Positions 18,797-27,048 of a stretch of 64,000 bases of DNA are shown here, one piece after another. Source of the stretch: Flavobacterium hydrophilum (GTDB taxonomy: Bacteria > Bacteroidota > Bacteroidia > Flavobacteriales > Flavobacteriaceae); NCBI RefSeq assembly GCF_003202405.1, contig NZ_QJHL01000004.1, positions 434,001-498,000 of the forward strand. The letters run 5' to 3'. A program made the position numbers and the translations under genes. Under the pieces are notes generated by a model. The model was given only the letters and a program-made list of their open reading frames with translations, did no database searches and was not told the origin of the DNA. Each line of letters opens with the position of its first letter. Position 1 is the stretch's first letter.

Positions 18797-19324
18797 ATGA
18801 AAAATTTCATCATAACAGTAATTTTGGCCCTTTTTACTCATGCTTTTTATGCACAAAATGCCTTTGATAAATTTGATGGGCAGGATGATGTAACATCGGT
18901 AATTGTCAATAAAAAAATGTTTGACATAATGAGTAAGGTAAAAGTAGATGCTTCTGATAAAGAAACCCAGCAATACATGAATCTTATTAAAAAGCTGGAT
19001 AATTTAAAAGTGTTTACTACAAAAAATCCAAAAATTGAAGCAGACATGAAGCTCTCTGCTGATAAGTACATTAAAACTGCCAGTTTGGAAGAATTGATGC
19101 GTATTAATGATAGTGGGAAAAACGTGAAAATATACGTTAAATCAGGTGCGACTGACACTAAAATAAAAGAATTGTTTATGTTTATTGATGGTGCTAAAAA
19201 TGAAGATACAGTTTTATTGTCTTTAACCGGGAACTTTGATTTAAATGAAATATCTGTACTGACAGATAAAATGCAGCTTCCTGGTGGGGCTGATTTGAAA
19301 AAAGCTTCAAAAACTAAAAAATAA
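18797..19324 (+). CDS. DUF4252 secreted protein
   Basis: 175 residues with a signal peptide (LALFTHAFYAQ). The rest is an alpha/beta domain with a strand pattern (VTSVIVNKKMFDIM, LEELMRINDSGKNVKIYVK) found in the DUF4252 family, which has no known function. The next gene is a second DUF4252 protein, starting 1 bp after this stop. Both sit behind the sigma and candidate anti-sigma genes, so they may be outputs or sensors of that system. Confidence 0.75.
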   Translation: MKNFIITVILALFTHAFYAQNAFDKFDGQDDVTSVIVNKKMFDIMSKVKVDASDKETQQYMNLIKKLDNLKVFTTKNPKIEADMKLSADKYIKTASLEELMRINDSGKNVKIYVKSGATDTKIKELFMFIDGAKNEDTVLLSLTGNFDLNEISVLTDKMQLPGGADLKKASKTKK

Positions 19325-19325
19325 A

Positions 19326-19862
19326 ATGAAAACCAATATTTTTATTTCGGCCCTTTTGGTGTTGATGACTTTAGTAAGTTGCAATTCTGAGCCTTCACTG
19401 CAAAAGTATTTTGTGGAAAATACGGAGAAAAAAGATTTTATTTCACTTGATGTTTCACCCAGTATTTTAAATGTAGATAAGGCAAAATTATCTGCAGAAC
19501 AATCCGAAGCGTTGCATTCTTTTGATAAAATGAACATTCTGGCTTTCAAGGCAAATGATAAAAATCAAGCACAATTTGAAACAGAAAGAACTAAAATAAA
19601 AGCAATTTTAAAAAATCCTAAATATCAGGAATTGATGAAGGTTGGTTCCGGTAAAGATGGGGCTTCAGTAAGTTTTGTCGGCACTGATGATGACATAGAA
19701 GAATTTGTAATTTTTGCAAACAGAAAAGAAAATGGTTTTGCAGTGGTAAGGGTTTTAGGGAAAAACATGAATCCGAATAACATTATGACTTTGATGACTG
19801 TTTTAAAAGAATCAAAAATTGATATGGAACAACTTAAGCCTTTACAGCAATTAGTTAAATAG
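19326..19862 (+). CDS. DUF4252 lipoprotein
   Basis: 178 residues with a lipobox (TLVSC). It is a diverged paralogue of the preceding gene: both share a body ending in a C-terminal helix after GKNMNPNNIMTLMTVL here and NFDLNEISVLTDKM there. One is secreted and the other lipid-anchored, so they may form a pair at the envelope. A terminator follows at 19888-19910 and closes the operon. Confidence 0.75.
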   Translation: MKTNIFISALLVLMTLVSCNSEPSLQKYFVENTEKKDFISLDVSPSILNVDKAKLSAEQSEALHSFDKMNILAFKANDKNQAQFETERTKIKAILKNPKYQELMKVGSGKDGASVSFVGTDDDIEEFVIFANRKENGFAVVRVLGKNMNPNNIMTLMTVLKESKIDMEQLKPLQQLVK

Positions 19863-19887
19863 TTATGTTTTCATAAATTAAATGCAG

Positions 19888-19910
19888 AAAGCTCCAATTT
19901 GGGGCTTTTT
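19888..19910 (+). terminator. Terminator of the sigma/DUF4252 operon
   Basis: AAAGCTCC pairs with GGGGCTTT (one T-G pair) around AATTT, followed by T. Confidence 0.7.
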
Positions 19911-20005
19911 GTGTATTTGAAAGATTATGCTGAATAATACTTGTACTTTTTTATTCTAAAAACGGAGCTACTTGATTATATTTGTGACTTACCAAAATAA
20001 TAAAT

Positions 20006-20401
20006 ATGATACAAAAAACATCGAATGCCTTTGTAGCGGCATCATGGGTAGCTCTTGGAGCTGGAACAGTTGGATTTATAGTTGGACTTGCAAGAGCTGA
20101 AATGCTGTTAAACGAAAAAGGATATTACTTTACCGTTTTAATGTTCGGACTTTTCGCTGTAGTTTCATTGCAAAAAAGTGTTAGGGACAGGCTGGAAAAT
20201 CTTCCAGTAACAGATATCTATTACGGAATATGTTGGTTCGGAACTCTTTTGTCTATTGTTTTATTGATCGTTGGACTTTGGAATGCGACTATTTTGCCAA
20301 GTGAAAAGGGATTCTATGCTTTTGCTTTTTTATTGGCACTGTTTGGAGCTATTTCTGTGCAGAAAAATACCAGAGATAATATGTCTTTTACTAATGAATA
20401 A
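20006..20401 (+). CDS. YiaA/YiaB-family inner-membrane protein
   Basis: 131 residues with four helices in two similar halves: SWVALGAGTVGFIVGLARAE with FTVLMFGLFAVVSLQKSVRD, then CWFGTLLSIVLLIVGLWNAT with FAFLLALFGAISVQKNTRDN. The repeated QKxxRD ends and the E-K-G-(Y/F)-Y segments are the YiaA/B signature. No biochemical function is established. It is monocistronic, with a terminator at 20442-20467. Confidence 0.88.
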   Translation: MIQKTSNAFVAASWVALGAGTVGFIVGLARAEMLLNEKGYYFTVLMFGLFAVVSLQKSVRDRLENLPVTDIYYGICWFGTLLSIVLLIVGLWNATILPSEKGFYAFAFLLALFGAISVQKNTRDNMSFTNE

Positions 20402-20441
20402 ATATCTTGAAATTCAAAAATAATTTCAAAATTATCAAACT

Positions 20442-20470
20442 AAAAAGCTTCATTATTGGAGCTTTTTTTT
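20442..20470 (+). terminator. Terminator after the YiaA-like gene
   Basis: AAAAAGCTTCA pairs with TGGAGCTTTTT (one T-G pair) across a 4-nt loop, followed by T. Confidence 0.78.
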
Positions 20471-20559
20471 ATGTTTTTAATAGTGATATTTTTCATTAAA
20501 TAGTAAAATATTTTAATAACTATTTGATTACATTTGACGCTAAATTTAAAAATCAAATA

Positions 20560-21090
20560 ATGAAAACACCAAAAATCTTACTCCTTTTTTTACTTCTGGC
20601 TTTAAACAGCTGTTCAAGTGATAATGATTCTTCAGATGATAAAACATCTAAGTTCCCAATGACTGCAAAGGTTGATGGAACTTTATGGGAAATGAAAAAT
20701 CCTTATGGTTCAGATTATGCTACAAATACATTATTTGAAATGTACCCCGAAGAAGAATATATTCTTTTGGCGGGAAGAATTAATTTCATGGACGAGATTA
20801 GACTTTATATTAAAAGAAGTGATCTAAAAGTTGGAACATATCCTATAACAAAAAACACGTTCGATGCATCTAAGACACAAATTGAAATATCATTCAATAC
20901 TAAAGGAAAAAGCCAATATCCTGTTGCCGGTTCATTATCCGTTACGGAAATTGATTTAAAAGCTAAAAGAGTAAAAGGAACATTTTCGTTTGATTGCGTG
21001 GATGATGATGACGAACCAATTAGTGTTTCTAATCCGGTTACAACAAAAGTAACTGAGGGTACTTTTAATTACAGATATGATGTTGAGTAA
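20560..21090 (+). CDS. Small lipoprotein (DUF6252-like)
   Basis: 176 residues. A lipobox (ALNSC, Cys17) is followed by an Asp/Ser-rich stretch and one beta-rich domain opening with FPMTAKVDGTLWEM, typical of flavobacterial lipoproteins of the DUF6252 kind. The C-terminus contains an acidic run (DCVDDDDEP). A TAnnTTTG box at 20529-20536 lies just upstream, so the ATG at 20560 is preferred over the one at 20524. The function is unknown. Confidence 0.7.
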   Translation: MKTPKILLLFLLLALNSCSSDNDSSDDKTSKFPMTAKVDGTLWEMKNPYGSDYATNTLFEMYPEEEYILLAGRINFMDEIRLYIKRSDLKVGTYPITKNTFDASKTQIEISFNTKGKSQYPVAGSLSVTEIDLKAKRVKGTFSFDCVDDDDEPISVSNPVTTKVTEGTFNYRYDVE

Positions 21091-21126
21091 TTCTATTTAA
21101 CTGTATATTAAAAAGCTCCAATTATA

Positions 21127-21165
21127 AAAAATGCCCCAAAAAGTAATATTATTTGGGGCATTTTT
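21127..21165 (+). terminator. Bidirectional terminator between the lipoprotein gene and carB
   Basis: A 14-bp perfect stem, AAAAATGCCCCAAA with its complement at 21152-21165, and an 11-nt loop. It has A-rich and T-rich flanks, so it works for both convergent genes. Confidence 0.85.
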
Positions 21166-21182
21166 ATTATCAGGATCTGAGA

Positions 21183-24038
21183 TTATTTACTCAAATACAT
21201 TTTTCTTCTTGAATACAATTCGTAGAATTGGTCATCTTTTAGGTCGTCAATAAATAAGATGCTTTCTCCTGTAGATTTCATTTCAGGTCCTAATGCTTTG
21301 TTTACGTTTTGGAATTTACTGAAAGAGAAAACAGGCTGCTTAATTGCGTATCCTTTTAATTGTGGATTGAAATCAAAATCAGTTACTTTCTTCTCGCCTA
21401 ACATTACTTTAGTCGCATAGTTTACATAAGGCTCTCCGTAAGCTTTGGCAATAAACGGAACAGTACGTGATGCTCTTGGATTTGCCTCGATAATATAAAC
21501 GGTATCGTCTTTTATTGCAAATTGAATATTGATTAAGCCTACTGTTTTTAAAGCTCTTGCTATTTTTTCGGTATGGTCTTTAATTTGCTGCATCACAAAT
21601 TCTCCTAAGTTGAAAGGAGGTAAAGTTGCGTTACTATCCCCTGAGTGAACTCCACAAGGCTCAATATGTTCCATAATTCCGATGATGTAAACATTTCCAT
21701 CAGCATCACAGATTGCATCAGCTTCCGCTTCGATTGCTCCAGCCAAATAATGGTCTAAAAGCAATTTATTACCAGGAATCGATTTCAATAAGTTGATAAC
21801 GTGTTCTTCCAGTTCTTTTTTATTGATTACGATTTTCATTCCCTGACCACCTAATACATATGAAGGACGAATCAATAATGGAAAGTCTAAAGTATCTGCA
21901 AGGGCAGAAGCCTCATCAGCTGTTTCTGCAATTCCAAATTTAGGGAAAGGAATGTGTAATTCTGTTAATAAATCGGAGAAACGACCTCTGTCTTCTGCTA
22001 AATCAAGGGCGTCAAAGCTGGTTCCGATGATTTTTACTCCGTATTTAGATAATTTTTCAGCTAGTTTTAAAGCTGTTTGCCCGCCTAACTGTACAATTAC
22101 ACCTTCAGGTTTTTCATGCTTAATGATGTCGTAAATATGCTCCCAGAAAACAGGCTCAAAGTATAATTTATCCGCTGTGTCAAAATCTGTAGAAACCGTT
22201 TCAGGATTACAGTTGATCATGATCGTTTCGTAACCGCATTCTTTTGCAGCAAGTACACCGTGTACACAAGAGTAATCAAACTCAATTCCTTGTCCGATTC
22301 TGTTTGGTCCGGAACCTAAAACGATGATTTTCTTTTTCTCAGTTACAATGCTTTCGTTGTCTACATAGCGCTCACCGTTTGCTTTTTCGATTTCGGCTTC
22401 AAAAGTCGAATAGTAATAAGGTGTTTGTGCCTTAAATTCAGCTGCACAAGTATCAACTAATTTGAATACACGGTTAATGTTTTGCTCCATACGCAAAGTA
22501 TGTACTTCGCTTTCCAGGCAATTCATCATGTGTGCTATTTGTCTGTCGGCAAAACCTTTTTGTTTTGCTTCAAGTAAAATCTCTTTAGGAAGATTTGAAA
22601 CTTTATAGTTCGAAATTTCTTTCTCCAAAGTATAAAGTTCTTCATATTGCTTTAAGAACCACATATCGATCTTTGTGATTTCATGAATGCGGCTCAACGG
22701 AATTCCCATTGCGATTGCATCATAAATTACAAAAACACGATCCCAGCTTGCAAAAGTCAGTTTCTCGATAATTTGTTCGTAGTTGGTATATCCTTTTCCG
22801 TCAGCTCCCAGACCATTTCTCTTAATTTCTAATGATTGGGTTGCCTTATGCAGAGCTTCCTGGAAAGAACGCCCAATTCCCATAACTTCACCAACAGATT
22901 TCATCTGAAGTCCTAAAGTTCTGTCGGCACCTTCAAATTTATCGAAGTTCCAACGTGGTATTTTTACAATTACATAATCCAAAGTCGGCTCGAATAAAGC
23001 TGAAGTCGATTTTGTAATTTGGTTTTGCAATTCGTCTAAGTTATATCCTAAAGCCAGTTTAGACGCAATTTTCGCAATCGGATAACCAGTTGCTTTTGAA
23101 GCTAAAGCAGATGAACGAGACACGCGAGGGTTAATTTCGATGGCTACAATATCTTCTTTTTCGTCTGGTGAAACTGCAAATTGTACATTACATCCTCCGG
23201 CAAAATTTCCGATGCTTCTCATCATTAAGATGGCATAGTCACGTAATTTTTGGAATGTTGTATCAGATAAAGTCATTGCAGGAGCAACTGTAATCGAATC
23301 TCCGGTGTGGATTCCCATTGGATCCATGTTTTCAATTGAACAGATAATTACAACATTGTCGTTTTTATCTCTCAATAATTCCAATTCATATTCTTTCCAG
23401 CCTATTAAAGCTTTGTCGATCAAAACTTCATGAATAGGCGACATTTCTAATCCGTAGGTTAGTTTTTCGTCAAACTCTTCTTTGGTATGTACGAACGCTG
23501 CTCCGGTTCCTCCTAATGTAAATGAAGGACGAATTACTAATGGAAACCCGAATTCCTGTGCAATTTCTTTTCCTTCAAGGAAAGAAGTAGCTGTTTTAGC
23601 CGGTGCAGTAGGAACATTTATTTTTTGAAGCAATTGTTTGAATTGTTCTCTGTCTTCAGTAATATTGATGGCATTTACATCAACACCAATCATCCTTACT
23701 CCGAAATCCTGCCAGATTCCTTTTTCATCAGCTTCAAGGCACAAGTTCAAAGCCGTTTGTCCACCCATTGTAGGTAAAACAGCATCAATTTGTGGGTGTT
23801 CCTTTAGAATTTCAATAATCGATTTTGTAGTTAGTGGTTTCAAATAAATATGATCGGCCATACTTGGGTCGGTCATAATTGTCGCTGGATTTGAGTTTAT
23901 CAAGATAACTTCAATTCCTTCTTCACGAATTGAGCGTGCAGATTGAGATCCTGCATAGTCGAATTCGCAAGCTTGACCAATAACTATAGGTCCTGAACCT
24001 ATTATTAAAACTGATTTTATTGATGTGTCTTTAGGCAT
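21183..24038 (-). CDS. carB: Carbamoyl-phosphate synthase large subunit, lacking the C-terminal allosteric domain
   Basis: 951 residues. Two synthetase halves each carry an ATP-grasp fold: the first opens IGSGPIVIGQACEFDYAG, the second opens LGSGPNRIGQGIEFDYS. It makes carbamoyl phosphate from glutamine-derived ammonia, bicarbonate and two ATP for pyrimidine and arginine synthesis, with CarA as partner. E. coli CarB has about 1073 residues. This protein stops right after LGPEMKSTGES and SRRKMYLSK, so the MGS-like domain that binds UMP, IMP and ornithine is missing. carA is not adjacent. Confidence 0.95.
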   Translation of the reverse strand: MPKDTSIKSVLIIGSGPIVIGQACEFDYAGSQSARSIREEGIEVILINSNPATIMTDPSMADHIYLKPLTTKSIIEILKEHPQIDAVLPTMGGQTALNLCLEADEKGIWQDFGVRMIGVDVNAINITEDREQFKQLLQKINVPTAPAKTATSFLEGKEIAQEFGFPLVIRPSFTLGGTGAAFVHTKEEFDEKLTYGLEMSPIHEVLIDKALIGWKEYELELLRDKNDNVVIICSIENMDPMGIHTGDSITVAPAMTLSDTTFQKLRDYAILMMRSIGNFAGGCNVQFAVSPDEKEDIVAIEINPRVSRSSALASKATGYPIAKIASKLALGYNLDELQNQITKSTSALFEPTLDYVIVKIPRWNFDKFEGADRTLGLQMKSVGEVMGIGRSFQEALHKATQSLEIKRNGLGADGKGYTNYEQIIEKLTFASWDRVFVIYDAIAMGIPLSRIHEITKIDMWFLKQYEELYTLEKEISNYKVSNLPKEILLEAKQKGFADRQIAHMMNCLESEVHTLRMEQNINRVFKLVDTCAAEFKAQTPYYYSTFEAEIEKANGERYVDNESIVTEKKKIIVLGSGPNRIGQGIEFDYSCVHGVLAAKECGYETIMINCNPETVSTDFDTADKLYFEPVFWEHIYDIIKHEKPEGVIVQLGGQTALKLAEKLSKYGVKIIGTSFDALDLAEDRGRFSDLLTELHIPFPKFGIAETADEASALADTLDFPLLIRPSYVLGGQGMKIVINKKELEEHVINLLKSIPGNKLLLDHYLAGAIEAEADAICDADGNVYIIGIMEHIEPCGVHSGDSNATLPPFNLGEFVMQQIKDHTEKIARALKTVGLINIQFAIKDDTVYIIEANPRASRTVPFIAKAYGEPYVNYATKVMLGEKKVTDFDFNPQLKGYAIKQPVFSFSKFQNVNKALGPEMKSTGESILFIDDLKDDQFYELYSRRKMYLSK

Positions 24039-24134
24039 TTTGTATGTATTGTGTAGTTATTTTTGGTATTCAAAAACATTCTTAGTGCTTTAAAAACTAG
24101 AATGTTAAAATTTTTTACTGACAAGGTATAAAAA

Positions 24135-24162
24135 AAGGCGATACTAAAAAAGTAATCGCCTT
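24135..24162 (-). terminator. Terminator after rpmH
   Basis: AAGGCGATACT pairs with AGTAATCGCCTT (one bulged base). On the minus strand a run of T follows. It lies between rpmH and carB. Confidence 0.75.
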
Positions 24163-24181
24163 ATGTATGTTTATACAAACA

Positions 24182-24343
24182 TTATTTTTTGTGTCTAGGC
24201 TCGCTAGAAACAGTTAATTTATGTCTTCCTTTAGCTCTTCTACGCGCTAGAACTTTTCTTCCATTCGCAGAAGCCATTCTGTCCATAAATCCGTGCTTAT
24301 TTCTTCTTTTTCTTTTCGATGGTTGAAATGTTCTTTTGCTCAT
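24182..24343 (-). CDS. rpmH: 50S ribosomal protein L34
   Basis: 53 residues, MSKRTFQPSKRKRRNKHG at the start and AKGRHKLTVSSEP near the end. This is the highly basic bL34 signature of the large ribosomal subunit. The gene is monocistronic, with a promoter at 24415-24444 and a hairpin terminator at 24135-24162. The usual partner rnpA is not adjacent, as in many Bacteroidota. Confidence 0.97.
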   Translation of the reverse strand: MSKRTFQPSKRKRRNKHGFMDRMASANGRKVLARRRAKGRHKLTVSSEPRHKK

Positions 24344-24414
24344 TGCTTTGTATCTTTAAATGGTATCTAAATATCTCTTTTGTTTTTTGAATATCGTTAT
24401 TCAAAAACCGAGTG

Positions 24415-24444
24415 CAAATATACAAAGACTTTTTTTTCTGGCAA
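24415..24444 (-). promoter_or_regulatory. Promoter for rpmH
   Basis: On the minus strand TTG (24442-24444) and TATATTTG (24415-24422) lie 19 nt apart. The divergent TPR gene has its own TATATTTG box at 24479-24486 on the plus strand. Confidence 0.55.
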
Positions 24445-24508
24445 GTACTTTAATAAAAATATTTTTAATTCATTTTACTATATTTGCAATCACAAATATA
24501 CATCTATT

Positions 24509-25024
24509 ATGTTTAATAAAATTATCAAACTTATTCTGGCCGGACTTCTTGTCGTTGCTGGTATTTACGAAATTGTTGATGACTCTGTCGGAAATGGAAT
24601 TTTCCTTATATTATTATCTGCAATTCCTGTTTTCCTTTACTTTAAAAACGAATTTATTCTTTTAGCTTTCCTAAAATTAAGAAAACAAGACTTTGAAGGT
24701 GCTAAAAAATGGCTGGCATACATCAAAAATCCAGAAACTGCATTAGTAAGAAAACAGCAGGGATACTTTAATTACCTGCACGGGATCATGTTGTCTCAAA
24801 CTAATATCAACCAGGCAGAGAAGCATTTCAAAAAAGCAATCGAACTTGGTTTATCTATGGATATGGATTTAGCTGTAGCAAAATTAAACCTTGCGGGAGT
24901 TGCCATGTCACGCAGAAGAAAATTAGAAGCAACTAATTTACTAAATGAAGCTAAGAAATTAGATAAACAAGGCATGCTGAAAGAGCAGATCGCAATGATG
25001 AAAGAACAAATGAAGAAAATCTAA
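24509..25024 (+). CDS. Membrane-anchored tetratricopeptide-repeat protein
   Basis: 171 residues. Two hydrophobic segments at the N-terminus (LILAGLLVVAGIYEIV and GIFLILLSAIPVFLYF) are followed by helical TPR-like pairs (NYLHGIMLSQTNINQAEKHF, LAVAKLNLAGVAMSRRRKLE). The start is set at ATG 24509, 23 bp after the TATATTTG box; the open frame upstream is noncoding leader. It probably acts as a scaffold at the inner membrane; partners are unknown. Confidence 0.78.
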   Translation: MFNKIIKLILAGLLVVAGIYEIVDDSVGNGIFLILLSAIPVFLYFKNEFILLAFLKLRKQDFEGAKKWLAYIKNPETALVRKQQGYFNYLHGIMLSQTNINQAEKHFKKAIELGLSMDMDLAVAKLNLAGVAMSRRRKLEATNLLNEAKKLDKQGMLKEQIAMMKEQMKKI

Positions 25025-25046
25025 ATTTTTTCATTTATAAAATAAC

Positions 25047-25080
25047 AAAAGCCTTTGAAGTATCAATTTCAAAGGCTTTT
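25047..25080 (+). terminator. Terminator after the TPR gene
   Basis: AAAAGCCTTTGAA pairs with TTCAAAGGCTTTT (13 bp) across an 8-nt loop, with T-rich sequence after it. Confidence 0.82.
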
Positions 25081-25089
25081 ATTTTAGAA

Positions 25090-25185
25090 GCTATTTACTC
25101 CGTCAGTTCGTTATCGCTCGTGTCCTGCTATCTGCTATAATCTTTTATTTCGCTAAAGCTTCATAAAATGATTTTCACTACTATC
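25090..25185 (+). repeat. Left piece of a decayed dispersed repeat, interrupted by the IS110 element
   Basis: The stretch around 25118-25185 (TCCTGCTATCTGCTATAATC and onward to CACTACTATC) follows the order of the repeat at 9006-9089, with a changed central hairpin. The matching right end, ATCAGGGCTA, appears at 26545-26554. The best reading is one repeat copy split by the insertion element. The alignment was made by eye, so the limits are approximate. Confidence 0.5.
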
Positions 25186-25230
25186 CTTTAGATTTGTTAG
25201 GAAGATTTAAAGTAATTTTAATCAACAACC

Positions 25231-25301
25231 AAACTGACAAAGTGAACCTTCTCTTCTATCAAAGTTTGCTACTTATGCCCTGATTAGGACTTTGTCAGTT
25301 T
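25231..25301 (+). ncRNA. Candidate bridge RNA stem in the IS110 left end
   Basis: A perfect 13-bp inverted repeat, AAACTGACAAAGT at 25231-25243 and ACTTTGTCAGTTT at 25289-25301, encloses 45 nt. It sits in the noncoding left end just upstream of the transposase, where IS110-group elements encode the structured bridge RNA that pairs with donor and target DNA. The position and stem are seen; the identity is inferred from the family. Confidence 0.45.
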
Positions 25302-25402
25302 TATTGAATAAGATTCAGAATAGTAATTAAGGATTTAATGCCTATTATCAAGGATATGAATGTATTCAATAAGTTGGTTGCTAATTTTTAAAACATTTTC
25401 TT

Positions 25403-26404
25403 ATGAACAAATTTAAACATTTTCTAGGCATCGATGTATCCAAGGAATATTTTGATGCAGTTTTAATTCTGAATGGAGCAAAAGAAAAACCAATTCACAA
25501 TCAATTTGCAAATGATTCCAAAGGAGTAAAAACATTAAATCAATGGCTTAAAAAACAAGGTGCTACAAATCAGCAAACTCTTGTTTGCTTAGAACATACG
25601 GGTATGTATTGAAAATTAATCATTAAATATTTAATGGGTTTTAATTATTCTCTTTGGGTAGAAATGTCTTTGAAAATCATAAGGAGTATGGGACTTCAAA
25701 GAGGTAAAAATGATAAAATTCATGCAGAAAGAATTGCTATTTATGCAATGAAAAATCAGCAGGAAGCTATCATTTATCAAGCTCCCAGCCGAACCGTTGA
25801 AAAGATCAGAAATCTAATGTCATTAAGGGAAAAACTAATTCTTACCAAAGCTTCTTTGATACGCAATTCAAAAGAAATGAAATCGTTAGACCCGGAAGTA
25901 TCTAAACTTTCTGATAAATTTCAAAAGCAAACTATAAAAGGAATTACTTCTGATTTAAAGCAAATAGAAAAACAATTAGATTTATTTATAAAAGAAGATG
26001 AAAACTTAAGCAAGATTTATTCACAAGCCATTTCAGTTCCTGGAGTTGGTGAAGTAACTACTCTATATCTAATCTGTTTTACAAATGAATTCACAACCTA
26101 TTCAATGCCAAGACAATTGGCTTGTTACGCAGGAGTCGTGCCTTTTGAACATACTTCAGGCAAAAGCATAAGGTTAAGGCCGAAAGTTCATCATATGGCT
26201 AACAAAAAGCTTAAAAAGCAATTACATATGTGCGCCTTGTCGGCAGTTAATCACGACCCAGAAATGAAAGAATACTTTAAAAGAAAAGTACAAGAAGGAA
26301 AAAATAAAATGCTCGTAATTAACAATGTCAGAAATAAAATAGTACATCGTATATGTGCATGTATTAGAGATAACAAAACATTTGAGGTTAGAAAATCAGC
26401 ATAA
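25403..26404 (+). pseudogene. IS110-family transposase, nonsense-mutated and lacking a catalytic Asp
   Basis: One reading frame of 334 codons interrupted by a TGA at 25610-25612, directly after LEHTGMY; the same frame continues with KLIIKYLMGF. The RuvC-like DEDD part shows D in GIDVSK, E in LEHTG and D in KND, but the last Asp (usually KNDxxDA) is His (KNDKIHA), a GAT to CAT change. The C-terminal Tnp domain with its serine region (AGVVPFEHTSGKS) is intact. Two independent lesions argue for a dead enzyme rather than recoding. Confidence 0.85.
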
Positions 26405-26597
26405 ATCCTATCAGGGATAAATAGTATCAACGAGTAAGATATAAAACCTTTTGTGAAATTCTTATTTGCAGACTTGCTGTGTCTTAAAATAAAACTAATT
26501 TGAATTTAAAAAAAAAGATTTATTAACTTGTTTATGTCATAGTAATCAGGGCTAAAAAAACAGGTCTCATAAGTTGTTTAAGGAGAATATTATATTA

Positions 26598-27042
26598 TTA
26601 TTTTTCATTAATAAAAAGAACTATATGGTTTGAATCAATCTTAGATATAATTGTGTCTCCTTTATTGTAATCAATTTTATGTTTTTCAGAATTAAAAAAC
26701 AAATACTCTTTTGTTTTTTCTAAATTCAAAAATTTATAATCTTCTTGTTCTTTACTGTATCTATTTCCATTCAAACCTAATTTTTCAACAGCAAAACCTT
26801 CACTGCCTAAAAAACCAGTATTCATTTAGAATTCCATTTTTATACTTGTAGACTTCTCTTATTAAGTATTTTTTGCTTTGAAGATTTATATAACAATCTT
26901 GTGGATACAACTCATTTTTATACTCATAAAATTCAGCTTTAACAACATTCGTTTTTGGTTGCGTAAAAAATAAGAACACAAAAGTTCCCATTGTTAGTGA
27001 TAATATAAATACACTGGTTTTTAAAAGAGTTTTGACTTTCAT
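26598..27042 (-). pseudogene. Small secreted protein gene with a +1 frameshift
   Basis: The first frame (from 27042) has a signal peptide or anchor (FILSLTMGTFVFLFF) and then YKNELYPQDCYINLQSKKYL, ending at NEYWFFRQ. The second frame (26825-26598) continues plausibly with LGSEGFAVEKLGLNGNRYS and ends KIDSNHIVLFINEK. Removing one base from the T-run at 26809-26814 joins them as NEYWFLGSEGF, giving about 147 residues. It may be a true pseudogene, a sequencing error at the homopolymer, or two overlapping genes. No family is recognised. Confidence 0.5.
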
Positions 27043-27048
27043 AAAACA

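Larger units (their letters stand above)
25186..26544 (+). mobile_element. IS110-family insertion element, decayed (~1.36 kb)
   Basis: The limits are inferred from where the host repeat breaks off and resumes, with ATC present at both junctions (25183-25185 and 26545-26547). The content is ~217 bp of left noncoding end, a transposase frame (25403-26404) and ~140 bp of right noncoding end. The length and asymmetric ends fit the IS110 family, which lacks terminal inverted repeats and usually makes no target duplication. The transposase is broken, so the element is probably immobile. Confidence 0.6.

Noticed and set aside
26809..26815. Programmed -1 frameshift at a T-run followed by A
   Set aside because: The needed shift is +1 in the zero frame of the first half, not -1, so a simple indel is more likely.
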